A stretch of 64,000 nucleotides of DNA from the NCBI RefSeq assembly GCF_030056795.1, contig NZ_JASHKQ010000005.1, positions 1 to 64,000 on the forward strand. Direction: 5' to 3'. The stretch comes from Rhodococcus sp. IEGM 1381. GTDB taxonomy: Bacteria > Actinomycetota > Actinomycetes > Mycobacteriales > Mycobacteriaceae. The notes under the pieces were generated by a model that made no database searches, was not told the DNA's origin, and saw only the letters and a list, made by a program, of their open reading frames with translations. Made by a program: the position numbers and the translations under genes. Positions 43,596 through 52,107 of this stretch are shown piece by piece. Position 1 is the stretch's first letter, and each line of letters starts with the position of its first letter.

Positions 43596-44285
43596 CTAGA
43601 CGGGCTGCGAGGCCCTGATCTCCTTTGAGTCGACAGAAGCGAGACTCCTACGTTCAGCTGCCCACACCCACAGCGCCAGCGAGATCAACGCGATTACTTC
43701 GGCGACGACGAGCACTCGCTCCACATAGCCGAGGGTGACCACCCGATACCAGGGTCGCGAGCCGGTGGCTCCGATCGCGAGTGCGTACACGATGGGCAGC
43801 AGCGTCACGACCGACAGCATGCTCAGTCCCACAGTGATTCGTGCGCGGGCTGCCCACACGCCGTCGCGAATCCAGGGCCGAGAGAACGCGAAGACTGCGA
43901 TCGGGATGCTGACGAACGCCACGGCGGCACCGAGCCGGTGGATCGTCCCGCCGAGGCTCAGTGACGCGTCGTTCGACCAATCCTGTTTCGGCACAGCGAC
44001 GACGGCCACGAGTCCTACGGTCCACAGCGTCAGGCAGATCGATGCGGCCGATGCGGGCCGAGTGAGGCGATGCCGAAGCGCGGACGCGAGTGTGAGTGCC
44101 GAGCCGAACGCGAGCAGGACGACCCCGATCGAGAACACCCACTGCTGCGCGCCGAGTCCGTATTCACTGATCGTGCGACGCAGATGCGATGGCGTCTGCC
44201 ACGCGGTGTGGAGATCGAGAACCAGCACGACCAACGCCCCCAACACGATCAACAGAGCGCCGATCATGGCCGATCGAATCCGCAC
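43596..44285 (-). CDS. DUF998-like seven-segment membrane protein
   Basis: A 229-residue membrane protein with about six to seven helices, beginning RIRSAMIGALLIVLGALVVLVLDL. It contains the DUF998 pattern LRRTISEYGLGAQQW and DASLSLGGTIHRLGAAVAF. I chose the GTG at 44285, which follows AAGG; an upstream in-frame extension is not membrane-like. Role unknown. Confidence 0.8.
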   Translation of the reverse strand: MRIRSAMIGALLIVLGALVVLVLDLHTAWQTPSHLRRTISEYGLGAQQWVFSIGVVLLAFGSALTLASALRHRLTRPASAASICLTLWTVGLVAVVAVPKQDWSNDASLSLGGTIHRLGAAVAFVSIPIAVFAFSRPWIRDGVWAARARITVGLSMLSVVTLLPIVYALAIGATGSRPWYRVVTLGYVERVLVVAEVIALISLALWVWAAERRSLASVDSKEIRASQPV

Positions 44286-44356
44286 CTTGGCACTCCTCTC
44301 GGACGACGAGGGTCGCCGTCCACACTCCATGTTGCCCGACAAATCGATGTGCCCCC

Positions 44357-44385
44357 TTGACGGAGGACCGAGCCGCGAATAACGT
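44357..44385 (+). promoter_or_regulatory. Sigma-70-type promoter of the ArsR gene, probably leaderless
   Basis: TTGACG (44357-44362) and TAACGT (44380-44385) are separated by exactly 17 bp. The ATG of the regulator lies eight bases after the -10 hexamer. Transcription should start at or near the start codon, giving a leaderless message. Confidence 0.7.
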
Positions 44386-44393
44386 ACAACCAC

Positions 44394-44735
44394 ATGGCTG
44401 TAGATCAGTTGGGTGATCCGGAGGTGGATCGCCTCTTTCAGGCGTTCGCAGACACGACGCGTCGTGACATCGTCGCCAAGGTCACCGTGGGCGAACAGTC
44501 GGTCTCGGACTTGGCATCTCACTACGCCATGAGTTTTGCCGCCGTGCAGAAACACGTCGCAGTGCTCGAACGCGCAGCGGTGATCACAAAGCACAAGCGT
44601 GGACGGGAGCAGATCGTGCGAGTTCGATTGGACACCATCGCACATGCCCGCTCATTGCTCGGCACCTACGAGGAGATCTGGCGACACCGTGTCGACCGGA
44701 TCGACGACCTCCTATCCACGGACGAGAAAGGCTGA
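44394..44735 (+). CDS. ArsR family regulator
   Basis: A 113-residue winged-helix protein, LFQAFADTTRRDIVAKVTVGEQSVSDLASHYAMSFAAVQKHVAVLERAAVI being the helix-turn-helix region in sections. No metal-binding cysteine pair is present. It is of the group usually encoded beside an AHSA1/SRPBCC gene, as here: the next gene begins three bases after its stop. It probably autoregulates the pair from the promoter at 44357-44385. Confidence 0.9.
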   Translation: MAVDQLGDPEVDRLFQAFADTTRRDIVAKVTVGEQSVSDLASHYAMSFAAVQKHVAVLERAAVITKHKRGREQIVRVRLDTIAHARSLLGTYEEIWRHRVDRIDDLLSTDEKG

Positions 44736-44738
44736 ATC

Positions 44739-45224
44739 ATGCCGTTCATCAGCTCATACAAGGATGCGGAGAACTTGACCATGACCGTGGTCGCCGAGTT
44801 CGACGCGAAAGTCGAACGGGTTTGGCAAATCTGGGAGGACCCACGCCAGCTCGAACGATGGTGGGGTCCACCGACGTGGCCCGCGACTTTCGAGCGCCAC
44901 GACTTCGTTCCGGGCGGCAAGGCGTCGTACTACATGACCGGGCCGGACGGCGAGAAGGCCGCCGGCTGGTGGCTTTTCACCGATATCTCCGCGCCGACGA
45001 CGCTCTCGTTCGACGACGGATTCGCCGACGACTCGGGCAATCCGTCGTCGACGATGCCCGTCACCCACGCCGTCGCGACCCTCGAAGACGTCGACGGTCG
45101 GACACGGATGACCATCCAGACGCGATTCGACAGCCTGACACAGCTCGAAGAACTCGTCTCGATGGGCATGGAAGAGGGCATGGGGCTCGCCCTCGGCCAG
45201 ATCGACGCCATCGTCGCCGACTGA
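44739..45224 (+). CDS. SRPBCC/AHSA1 domain protein
   Basis: A 161-residue helix-grip protein with the Aha1-like START-fold motif WEDPRQLERWWGPPTWPATF and the C-terminal helix LEELVSMGMEEGMGLAL. It is translationally close to the ArsR gene (three-base gap). Such proteins bind small hydrophobic ligands; substrate and role are unknown. Confidence 0.9.
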   Translation: MPFISSYKDAENLTMTVVAEFDAKVERVWQIWEDPRQLERWWGPPTWPATFERHDFVPGGKASYYMTGPDGEKAAGWWLFTDISAPTTLSFDDGFADDSGNPSSTMPVTHAVATLEDVDGRTRMTIQTRFDSLTQLEELVSMGMEEGMGLALGQIDAIVAD

Positions 45225-45225
45225 A

Positions 45226-45286
45226 CGTGGTGCACAAAACCTCGGTCTCTGCTACGAACTTCCGTGCACATGCGGCGAAGCCGCTC
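45226..45286. repeat. Intergenic 61-bp repeat, copy 1
   Basis: This 61-bp segment matches 47045-47105 at 57 positions, in the same orientation. The core (45238-45286) differs at one base only. It contains GTGCAC and a small hairpin GCGGC-GAA-GCCGC near its end. It lies directly after the AHSA1 stop codon and before the convergent lipoprotein gene. Confidence 0.85.
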
Positions 45287-45296
45287 CACGGTCAAC

Positions 45297-46349
45297 TCAC
45301 CCCGTCACCTCGACCGGAATCGCTCCGATTGTCTCGACAGAAGATCCGTTCCACTGGTAGCGCACCAGGGCCGGCCCACCACCCGGGGAGACAGGGTCGT
45401 CACCCGGGACTCGCCACCTGTACGCGATGGTGATGAAGTCGTAGCCCGAATCGGCGACACTCATGTTCGGATACGGAACGTCATTGGCCATGCCCAGATA
45501 CTGGCCGTCGTGAAAGAAGAGCAAATACGACGGGTCGTCATTCATGTTGCGGCCGTCGGGTCGCGTAAGAAATGTAACCAGGGGTAGGCACGGGTAGGAC
45601 CTCGTGCCGTCGATCCAGCCTCTGCCCTCGAAGGGTGGGAGCGATGCAAGAGCCGCATCTCGCGCCGAGTTCTCCACACACACTGATCCGGTCGCCGGAT
45701 CCACGTTGCCAGCAGGTGCAGGACCGGGTGCAGGACCGGGCGCAGGACTGGGCACTGGGTTCGCGCGCGGCGGGTTCAGCACTTCCGGCGGCAACTGGTC
45801 GAGCATGTCGACCGATGACCCGTTCCACTGGTATCGCACGAGCGCGGGTCCGCCAGTCGGGTTCGCGTTCGCGTCACCAGGATTGATCCACTTGTACGAC
45901 ACCGCGACGGTGTCGGGGAGCTGATCGACCACGGTCGTGAACGCGTATTGCTCGGCCGTCGCGGTTCCGAGGTAGGTGTTGTCGTGAAAGAACAGGACGG
46001 TTTCCGGGCTGCTGCTGGTTGCACCCGCGATGCGCGCGGTGGCCCAGGCCAGCGTTGCGCAGGGGTCGCCTTGCTCGTCGAGTTGCCAACCACTGGCCAT
46101 GAACGGAGTGAGGCCACCGATCGCGTCCTGAACTACGGAGTCTTCGAGACAGGTGATCGAACCTCCCCCGACAGGCGTGCCGGGAGTTGTCGATGATCCC
46201 GGTGACGTCGTCTGGGCGGCGGACGAGGTGGGTGGTGCTGTTTTTCCGGACCCAGAGTTTTCGGCCCCTGGGGTGTCCGAATCCGGGCTCGAACACCCGC
46301 TCACGATCAACGCGACGACGGCCAGCCCCGCACACACTCGTAGTTTCAT
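45297..46349 (-). CDS. LppP/LprE-type lipoprotein with two tandem domains
   Basis: A 350-residue lipoprotein. The signal peptide ends in the lipobox VSGC (Cys19). A Ser/Thr-rich spacer follows, then two homologous domains of about 120 residues (about 65-190 and 220-345) separated by a PAPGPAPGPAPAG linker. Each copy has a Cys near its start, a VLFFHDNTYLG or LLFFHDGQYLG motif and ends with GGPALVRYQWNGSSV. Mycobacterial LppP/LprE proteins carry one copy; the role is unknown. Confidence 0.87.
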   Translation of the reverse strand: MKLRVCAGLAVVALIVSGCSSPDSDTPGAENSGSGKTAPPTSSAAQTTSPGSSTTPGTPVGGGSITCLEDSVVQDAIGGLTPFMASGWQLDEQGDPCATLAWATARIAGATSSSPETVLFFHDNTYLGTATAEQYAFTTVVDQLPDTVAVSYKWINPGDANANPTGGPALVRYQWNGSSVDMLDQLPPEVLNPPRANPVPSPAPGPAPGPAPAGNVDPATGSVCVENSARDAALASLPPFEGRGWIDGTRSYPCLPLVTFLTRPDGRNMNDDPSYLLFFHDGQYLGMANDVPYPNMSVADSGYDFITIAYRWRVPGDDPVSPGGGPALVRYQWNGSSVETIGAIPVEVTG

Positions 46350-46432
46350 ACTCGGGTGTCGAGCGTCACGAACCGACCGTTACTTCAGATCACGATCCTT
46401 CACCGAGTCGAGATCCAATCGAGTCGAATCCG

Positions 46433-46990
46433 CTACCGGTGAGTGCTGCCGACCAACGCTCGACTGCTCCCCCACAGGGCGAAGCCGAGCAACAGGAAGC
46501 CGGGGAGGATTGCACCGATCGCGTCGATAGAGCTGTCGGCGGCACCCGCAGCGGCGAGAATCAGGGCGAGTACGCCGAGCGCGGTCAACGCCACGCCGAG
46601 GCCGGTGAAGAAACGTAGCTTCCACACCAGAGCAAGGGCGACGAAGTGCACGCCGACGACCGTCGAAATCCACGCGACCGCAGCCTGCGGTGCATCGAGT
46701 GGACCGTTGATGATCGCGAGACCGCCGAAGATTGCAGCCACCTCGACGGCGACCACAACCCAGTACCCGCGGCCGAAGCCGCCGCGGGCTGCGCCCTCCG
46801 GAGCAGGGGCCGGCGGCACTCGCCACACCGAGAGAAGCACGACGACCAACGCCACCACTGCGACGACTCGCACCCCGATGGTCAAGGTCGTCGAAAACGT
46901 ATCCGAATTGACGAAGACGAAGACCAATCCGAAAACGGCTCCGATGATCGAGCCGATTTTTTCGGGAGCCATGCGTGCTCTGGGTTTCAT
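46433..46990 (-). CDS. Small multi-pass membrane protein
   Basis: A 185-residue protein with about five to six hydrophobic segments, starting PEKIGSIIGAVFGLVFVFVN. No family is recognised. Starts are possible at 46999 (GTG), 46990 (ATG) and 46972 (ATG); I give 46990. It is transcribed leftward, as is the downstream LppP/LprE-like gene 83 bases away. Confidence 0.72.
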   Translation of the reverse strand: MKPRARMAPEKIGSIIGAVFGLVFVFVNSDTFSTTLTIGVRVVAVVALVVVLLSVWRVPPAPAPEGAARGGFGRGYWVVVAVEVAAIFGGLAIINGPLDAPQAAVAWISTVVGVHFVALALVWKLRFFTGLGVALTALGVLALILAAAGAADSSIDAIGAILPGFLLLGFALWGSSRALVGSTHR

Positions 46991-47044
46991 GTGGCCCACC
47001 GTCGCACAGTTACAGCGCGTGTACAGCGGTTCTCGCCGATCGAT

Positions 47045-47105
47045 CGTGGTGCGCGGAACCTCGGTCTCTGCTACGAACTTTCGTGCACATGCGGCGAAGC
47101 CGCTC
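47045..47105. repeat. Intergenic 61-bp repeat, copy 2
   Basis: Second copy of the element at 45226-45286, with 57 of 61 bases identical and the same orientation. It lies between two leftward genes and its last base is the first base of the lipoprotein stop codon. The GCGGC-GAA-GCCGC mini-hairpin is conserved. Confidence 0.85.
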
Positions 47106-48124
47106 TACTCCGGAACAGAGCTGACGGTGAACGGCTCGACGGGCTCGCCCCCGCGCTTGTCGAATTGACTGTTCACAACCAGCAGTCGATCATCCACTGC
47201 TGCAACGGTTGTGGGGTAGGCAAACGATGCGTCGGTGATCTCGCCGGTGATCGATCCGCGTCGGCCGTCGTCGTCGAGGTCGACCTTCGAGATCAGACCG
47301 TCGCGATTACGGACGACGTAAAGGGTGTCGTCGTCGGTCTCCATGCCGTCGCCGTTCATGAGTGTTGCTCCGCCGAGATCGACCTGGGTGACCTCCTTGG
47401 AGGTCTTGTCGATCCGATACAGATTTCCGGTGCTCGACTGCACGACGATCAACGCCGATTCGTCGTCGTTCTCGACGATGCCGTTCGCATTGAACCCCTC
47501 TCCGTATGCAAACGGAGTGCCATCGAAGCTCACGAAAGTTTCCAGGGGTCCATCCTGCGTCCCGGCAGTCATCTGCTCGAGGGGAATGCGGTACAGCGCC
47601 GGGCTGCGTGAGTCCGTCACGAAGGCATCGCCATTGTCGGCGATCGCGACGTCGTTGAGGAACGTCGCGTCGGTGCCGAGCCCGTTGGTGAAGGTGGCCA
47701 CCAGCGCAGCGGAGTCGGCGTCGTATACCCACACTTTGCCGGTGGCTCCGCCCGCGATCACCAAGTAGTCGGCGCGATCGTCGTCATCGGTGACGTCGAG
47801 TCCTGCAGCACCGGTACGCCCGTCCGCACCGCCGGGAGAGAATACCGAGACATCCGGGGATCCGACGGTTCCGCGGAACACTGCACCGTCGGAGGTGGAT
47901 GTCACGTAAAACGTGTCGTCGGCGGCGGTGATGCCTTCGGGGAACACTCCGGTTCCGGGCAGGTTGTAGGTCGTCGCGGAACTCGAACTCTGCGACGTCG
48001 ACGCCGAAGCGGTGGAGTTGCCCGTAGTACTCGTTGCCGGCTCCGCCGAATCCGAGGACCCGCAGGCACTCAGCAGCAGTGTGGCGACGGCAACAGCAGG
48101 GATTACTCGAGAGACTCGGTTCAC
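47105..48124 (-). CDS. Beta-propeller-like lipoprotein
   Basis: A 339-residue lipoprotein with lipobox LLSAC near residue 18 and a Ser/Thr-rich spacer. Its repetitive beta-propeller pattern resembles SMP-30/NHL-type proteins, with repeated FYVTSTSDGAVFRG, FVTDSRSPALYRIPL and LYVVRNRDGLISKVDL blades. It should be anchored outside the membrane. A GTG at 48124 begins the signal peptide; the much longer in-frame extension has no coding character. Function unknown. Confidence 0.8.
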   Translation of the reverse strand: MNRVSRVIPAVAVATLLLSACGSSDSAEPATSTTGNSTASASTSQSSSSATTYNLPGTGVFPEGITAADDTFYVTSTSDGAVFRGTVGSPDVSVFSPGGADGRTGAAGLDVTDDDDRADYLVIAGGATGKVWVYDADSAALVATFTNGLGTDATFLNDVAIADNGDAFVTDSRSPALYRIPLEQMTAGTQDGPLETFVSFDGTPFAYGEGFNANGIVENDDESALIVVQSSTGNLYRIDKTSKEVTQVDLGGATLMNGDGMETDDDTLYVVRNRDGLISKVDLDDDGRRGSITGEITDASFAYPTTVAAVDDRLLVVNSQFDKRGGEPVEPFTVSSVPE

Positions 48125-48211
48125 ACGATCGAGTGTTCCATATGCCTCAATTTCCTGGCATTTTTGCTGGTGAGGCAATTCGGTGCTGATCTGTTTCGTA
48201 CAGTCGTTGTC

Positions 48212-48865
48212 ATGAGCGACCTCTCCACCCTTGCCGCAGCCGACACCGAACTCGGAGGAATTGCCGGTTGGGCAGTGGGTCTGATGGAGGCCATCGGTGG
48301 TCCCGGCGCAGGTATCGCGGTGGCCGCCGAGAACTTCTTCCCGCCGCTGCCCAGCGAGATCATCCTGCCGCTGGCGGGATTCACAGCATCGCAGGGCGGG
48401 ATGACTCTGTTCGGTGCGTTGTTCTGGACGACGGCAGGCTCGGTCGTCGGTGCCTTGGTTCTGTACTGGCTCGGCATCAAGCTCGGACGTGACCGGATGT
48501 ACGCCATCGTCGAGAAGATCCCGTTCGTCGGCACCGAGGATCTGACCAAGGCCGACGACTGGTTCACTCGCCACGGCCGATCGGCAGTGTTCTTCGGCCG
48601 CATGATCCCGGTGGTCCGTTCGGGCATATCCATCCCGGCCGGGGTGTCGCGCATGCCAATTCTGCAATTCTTGCTCTACACCACCCTCGGCAGCTTGATC
48701 TGGAACTCGATCTTCGTGCTCGCTGGTTACTTCTTCGGCGAGAACTGGCACTACGTGGAGAACTACGCCTCGGTGTTCCAGTACGTCGTCATCGGCATCG
48801 TTGTGGCGTTGATCGCGTGGTTCGTGGTGAAAAAGATGAAGTCCAGGCGCGTCGAGGTGCGGTAA
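48212..48865 (+). CDS. DedA family membrane protein
   Basis: A 217-residue DedA/SNARE-associated protein. It has the amphipathic ENFFPPLPSEIILPLAGF start, GRDRMYAIVEKIPFVG, FGRMIPVVRSGISIPAGVSRM and several C-terminal helices. Members act in undecaprenyl-phosphate or phospholipid recycling. The ATG at 48212 is preferred over an in-frame start 16 codons upstream. Confidence 0.92.
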   Translation: MSDLSTLAAADTELGGIAGWAVGLMEAIGGPGAGIAVAAENFFPPLPSEIILPLAGFTASQGGMTLFGALFWTTAGSVVGALVLYWLGIKLGRDRMYAIVEKIPFVGTEDLTKADDWFTRHGRSAVFFGRMIPVVRSGISIPAGVSRMPILQFLLYTTLGSLIWNSIFVLAGYFFGENWHYVENYASVFQYVVIGIVVALIAWFVVKKMKSRRVEVR

Positions 48866-48869
48866 TTCC

Positions 48870-49130
48870 TCACAGCTCGTCGATATCGATGAAACCGTCC
48901 TGCAGAGCACGTACCAGCAACGTCGCTTTTGTCGGTGCCGTTCGTCCCACTGCCGTGTACTTGGCTCTGATGCGAGTCAGATGTGTGTTGACGGTTCCCA
49001 TCGAGAGATAGAGCGAGCGCGATGCCTCCGCTTTGGAATCCGAGATGAGCCAGGCGGTGAGTACTTCGATTTCACGAGCGCTGAGCCGTGGATCGGGGGC
49101 GTCGCCGATGCGGATGTCGAGAACTGTCAT
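48870..49130 (-). CDS. Solo LuxR-type helix-turn-helix protein
   Basis: An 86-residue protein consisting almost wholly of a LuxR-type DNA-binding domain: PRLSAREIEVLTAWLISDSKAEA, then MGTVNTHLTRIRAKYTAVGR, and a C-terminal helix. No sensor domain is attached. Starts at 49130, 49139 and 49190 are all in frame; the shortest is given because the domain begins a few residues later. It is divergent from the double TetR gene. Confidence 0.75.
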   Translation of the reverse strand: MTVLDIRIGDAPDPRLSAREIEVLTAWLISDSKAEASRSLYLSMGTVNTHLTRIRAKYTAVGRTAPTKATLLVRALQDGFIDIDEL

Positions 49131-49303
49131 GGAGATCATTGAGTTCGGGCACCACCGCTGTCCCGGCGGTGCGATCACCGCCAATGACACCGCACTCGCT
49201 CCGTGGCGTCACTCCGACGAATGACCGAGGTGGCTCTCAACCGAGAGTGAATACTGTCACCGCCACCGTCGCGGTCGGCCTCACCTCGGTAAAGTCCGTC
49301 CCT

Positions 49304-50551
49304 ATGAACGAGCTCGACGCGACTGCCACCCATTTTGTCGAGGCAGCTGTCACATTGTTGGTCGCGGATCCTCGAAGGATTCTCGAACGCGGTGTGCGCG
49401 TCGAGGACGTCGTCCACGCATCCGACTCGTCGACGGCGACGTTCTTCCGCAAGTTCAGCACCAAGTCCGACTTTCTCGACAAGATCATCGAGCGTCTTTC
49501 CCGCACAACACTGCCCACCGACGTTCACCAGACTGTTCGCACGCAGGCGACCGACAGCAGTGCATCGATTCGCGCGACGGTGTCGGCGCTCGTTGCGCAT
49601 TACTTTCCGGCACTCGTCGACCGAAGGAGCATCACCGAGTCTCTTCTCGACCACGTTTTCAGCGGGCCGTCTTCTCCGACCCTCGCCAGTAATTACAGCG
49701 TCCGAGACCAAGCCGTACTGGACGCATTCGAGGCATTGTTCGATCCCGACGGTGGGGCCTTTCGCCGTCCCTTCACGGCCCGATCGTTCGCCGTGACAGT
49801 CAACGCCATCATCGACGGCTTTCGCATCCGCAGTCAGGTGGGCGACAAATCCGTATCGGCCGATGTGATGTCCGACGCGATACTTGCCTTCCTCGGGGCC
49901 GTCGTCGACACGTCGGGACATCATCAGCACCTCGATGACGTCGTGAGGGAAGTCGGTGTACCGGTAGAGGACCGCCCACTCCCTCGAGATCCGCGTGCGG
50001 CGATCGTCACCGCGGCGCGCGACGAGTTCGGAAAGCGCGGCTACTTCATGACGAGTATGGACGACGTCGCCGACATTGCAGGAGTGCCGAGGGCGGCCTG
50101 CAAGACGCTGTTTCCGACCAAGCCGTCCCTCATCGTGGCAGCACTGCAGAATCGAGTCGATCGTCTTCGCGAGTCTGTAGCCGACGACCAGTTACTGGGC
50201 CTCGACGAGCTCACGATTCTGCGACATCACATGCTGCGGTGCGCGCAGCTCGCCGCCGACGAACTCGAATTCATGGACGCTCTCCTCGTCGCCGTCGCAC
50301 ACGACACGTACGGCGAGCCGGAGGGATTGATCTCGATCAAGGAGAAGCTCAACCTGCCGGCGATCATTGCACCGGTCATCGCGCGGGGTCAGGACGGCGG
50401 AATCTTCCGAAAGAGCTCGAGCCCAGTCGATCTCGCAGCGGGCATCACCAATACTCTGCTGATGCGGTGCTTCACACGACGACAGAACAGCCCGCAGGAC
50501 AACGCGAACTTCGTCGCTGAACTTCTCCTCGACGGCCTCGGTGCGCACTGA
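49304..50551 (+). CDS. Tandem (double) TetR-type regulator
   Basis: A 415-residue protein that appears to be two TetR-like units in one chain. The first (about 1-200) has a weak HTH, VRVEDVVHASDSSTATFFRKFSTKSDFLDKI in parts. The second (about 225-415) has a clearer one, RAAIVTAARDEFGKRGYFMTSMDDVADIAGV. The first unit also has a TetR-like helical C-terminal part. The ATG at 49304 is the first in frame after the upstream spacer. Targets unknown. Confidence 0.78.
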   Translation: MNELDATATHFVEAAVTLLVADPRRILERGVRVEDVVHASDSSTATFFRKFSTKSDFLDKIIERLSRTTLPTDVHQTVRTQATDSSASIRATVSALVAHYFPALVDRRSITESLLDHVFSGPSSPTLASNYSVRDQAVLDAFEALFDPDGGAFRRPFTARSFAVTVNAIIDGFRIRSQVGDKSVSADVMSDAILAFLGAVVDTSGHHQHLDDVVREVGVPVEDRPLPRDPRAAIVTAARDEFGKRGYFMTSMDDVADIAGVPRAACKTLFPTKPSLIVAALQNRVDRLRESVADDQLLGLDELTILRHHMLRCAQLAADELEFMDALLVAVAHDTYGEPEGLISIKEKLNLPAIIAPVIARGQDGGIFRKSSSPVDLAAGITNTLLMRCFTRRQNSPQDNANFVAELLLDGLGAH

Positions 50552-50569
50552 GCAACGACCGAGTGCGGG

Positions 50570-50794
50570 TCATCGTACCCGCCGAATTCCGTCGGCGAAG
50601 CGGTCGAGCGCAGCGAGAATCTCATCTGCCTGCCATACCCGGTTTCGTCGCCCCTTCGATGTCTGGTGCAGTATGTCCGCCTCGGCCAGCTTGTCGACTC
50701 TCGAATTCGACCGCGGGCCATCGGCTCGCGTCCTGATCATCTGCCATCGACGGGATATACCAAACCTTATTTCCCTAAGGTTTGGTATATCCAA
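50570..50794 (-). pseudogene. Remnant of a Fic family protein C terminus
   Basis: The frame encodes SRVDKLAEADILHQTSKGRR followed by NRVWQADEILAALDRF, which resembles the C-terminal winged-helix tail of actinobacterial Fic family proteins. The catalytic HPFxxGNGR Fic core is absent. Upstream of the remnant the reading frame runs into an AT-rich palindrome. This looks like a decayed gene end rather than a small functional protein. Confidence 0.55.
50753..50792. repeat. Perfect 17-bp AT-rich inverted repeat
   Basis: GGATATACCAAACCTTA (50753-50769) is followed after six bases by its exact complement (50776-50792). The AT content is far above the surroundings. It lies 15 bases after the leftward hypothetical gene and at the broken end of the Fic remnant. 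It could be an operator, a terminator hairpin without a U tract, or the scar of a mobile element. Confidence 0.85.
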
Positions 50795-50806
50795 CTGATA
50801 CCCACC

Positions 50807-51586
50807 TCAGCGCTTGCCGGTATCCCCGAGCTTTTCTGCCGCCTCGCGCAATTGCACTCCGATGCGATCGGTCGCCTCGTCGAACAGGTCACGCGCTGCA
50901 CTGAGATTCAAGGACGCCAGCTCATCGCTCTCGCGCTCCTCGAGTTCGGCGAAGTCCGGAGACCCGTGATGCTCGATCCACCGCATCTTCTCGAGTTCCT
51001 TCTCGATGTCCATCAGTCCGTCCAGATACGAGCGCAAGGCAGTCAATCGCAGTATCAGGGTGCGCTGGCGATCGGCGAGTGCTTCGGTGCGTCGGGCGTA
51101 CATCGCTTGCACCTCGGCATCTTTGGCGAGATGACCCGATGGTGGGCCACCGAGACGATCGAAGGCAGCCTGCAGCAGCCCTGCACTGCGCGCTACCGAG
51201 GCCACTTCCGCAGACAGGTCGATGCGCACTATCCGATGCGCTACGTCATCCGCCGTCCACGCCGCTAGGCCTTCGATAGCAGTGGCCAGAGCAGCGACGA
51301 CGTAGACGACACTGCCGGTGACCGTCTTACGGAGGCTCTCGAGTTCGGCGATGTCGGCCTGTCCTCGACTTGCCGGCTCCCGATCTACGACCTTGCGCAC
51401 TCTGTCGAGCCTGGTCGCAGTCGGGGGATCATGCAGAGTCGAGGTGGCAGCAAGACGCCAGGAGGTGAGTGCATCTCGGACGAAGTGGCCATGCGCACCA
51501 CGCCACGCCGGCTTGCCGAGGTCGACCAATGCGCCGTCGATCGCGCGCTGATCCTTCGACCGCCGATCGAACGGGTTCCATCCCAT
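50807..51586 (-). CDS. Hypothetical helical protein
   Basis: A 259-residue protein of unknown function: MGWNPFDRRSKDQRAIDGALVDL at the N terminus in parts, one moderately hydrophobic stretch (VTGSVVYVVAALATAIEGLAA), then long charged helices likely to form a coiled coil (EALADRQRTLILRLTALRSYL). The ATG at 51586 is five bases after GGGGAG. It follows the DUF1648 gene 17 bases upstream and is probably co-transcribed. Confidence 0.72.
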   Translation of the reverse strand: MGWNPFDRRSKDQRAIDGALVDLGKPAWRGAHGHFVRDALTSWRLAATSTLHDPPTATRLDRVRKVVDREPASRGQADIAELESLRKTVTGSVVYVVAALATAIEGLAAWTADDVAHRIVRIDLSAEVASVARSAGLLQAAFDRLGGPPSGHLAKDAEVQAMYARRTEALADRQRTLILRLTALRSYLDGLMDIEKELEKMRWIEHHGSPDFAELEERESDELASLNLSAARDLFDEATDRIGVQLREAAEKLGDTGKR

Positions 51587-51603
51587 GTCCACTCCCCACT
51601 CAG

Positions 51604-52107
51604 TCAGTCCTTCGGAATACGGTAACGACTGCCCATGAACACGAAGGCCGCGTATCCCAGAATCGCCACCACATAAAGCACAGTCGGCACCACGAAGACC
51701 CAGACGCTCACCGACGCACCAGTGGTCGTGCCAGCAACGACGCATATCCACGCGAACAGCATTGCGGTGACGACACCGATCCAATCGAGGTCCTCGGACA
51801 TCTTGCGATTCAGTTCGGGTCGATTCTCGGCGGAAGTCCAGTACTCGTGCAGTCGTCTACTCGGCAGATTCACCATCTGTGCCGGAAGCTTCGGCAGCCA
51901 CCAACCGACGCTGACGAACAATCCGATCATGACGAACCCGGTGCCGCCCATCGTCTGGAGGAACGACAGCTTCGAGTCCATCCGATCCACCTGACCGGAT
52001 CCGTCGAAGTGCGCGGGTATCTCGTCGCCCGCGGTGACGGCGACCCAGACGAGGCTACCGATGAAGACGAGACTGGACAGCAGTGAGGCAGCGCGAGAGA
52101 GCTTCAT
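51604..52107 (-). CDS. DUF1648-type membrane protein
   Basis: A 167-residue membrane protein with four predicted helices and the DUF1648 motif IPAHFDGSGQVDR after the first. The family includes the SdpI-like immunity group, but no toxin gene is adjacent. It is the first gene of a leftward pair. Confidence 0.82.
   Translation of the reverse strand: MKLSRAASLLSSLVFIGSLVWVAVTAGDEIPAHFDGSGQVDRMDSKLSFLQTMGGTGFVMIGLFVSVGWWLPKLPAQMVNLPSRRLHEYWTSAENRPELNRKMSEDLDWIGVVTAMLFAWICVVAGTTTGASVSVWVFVVPTVLYVVAILGYAAFVFMGSRYRIPKD

Noticed and set aside
46443-47168. Plus-strand frames across the small membrane protein and the repeat
   Set aside because: Thr/Arg/Pro-rich shadows. The shared peptide in two of them only reflects the DNA repeat.
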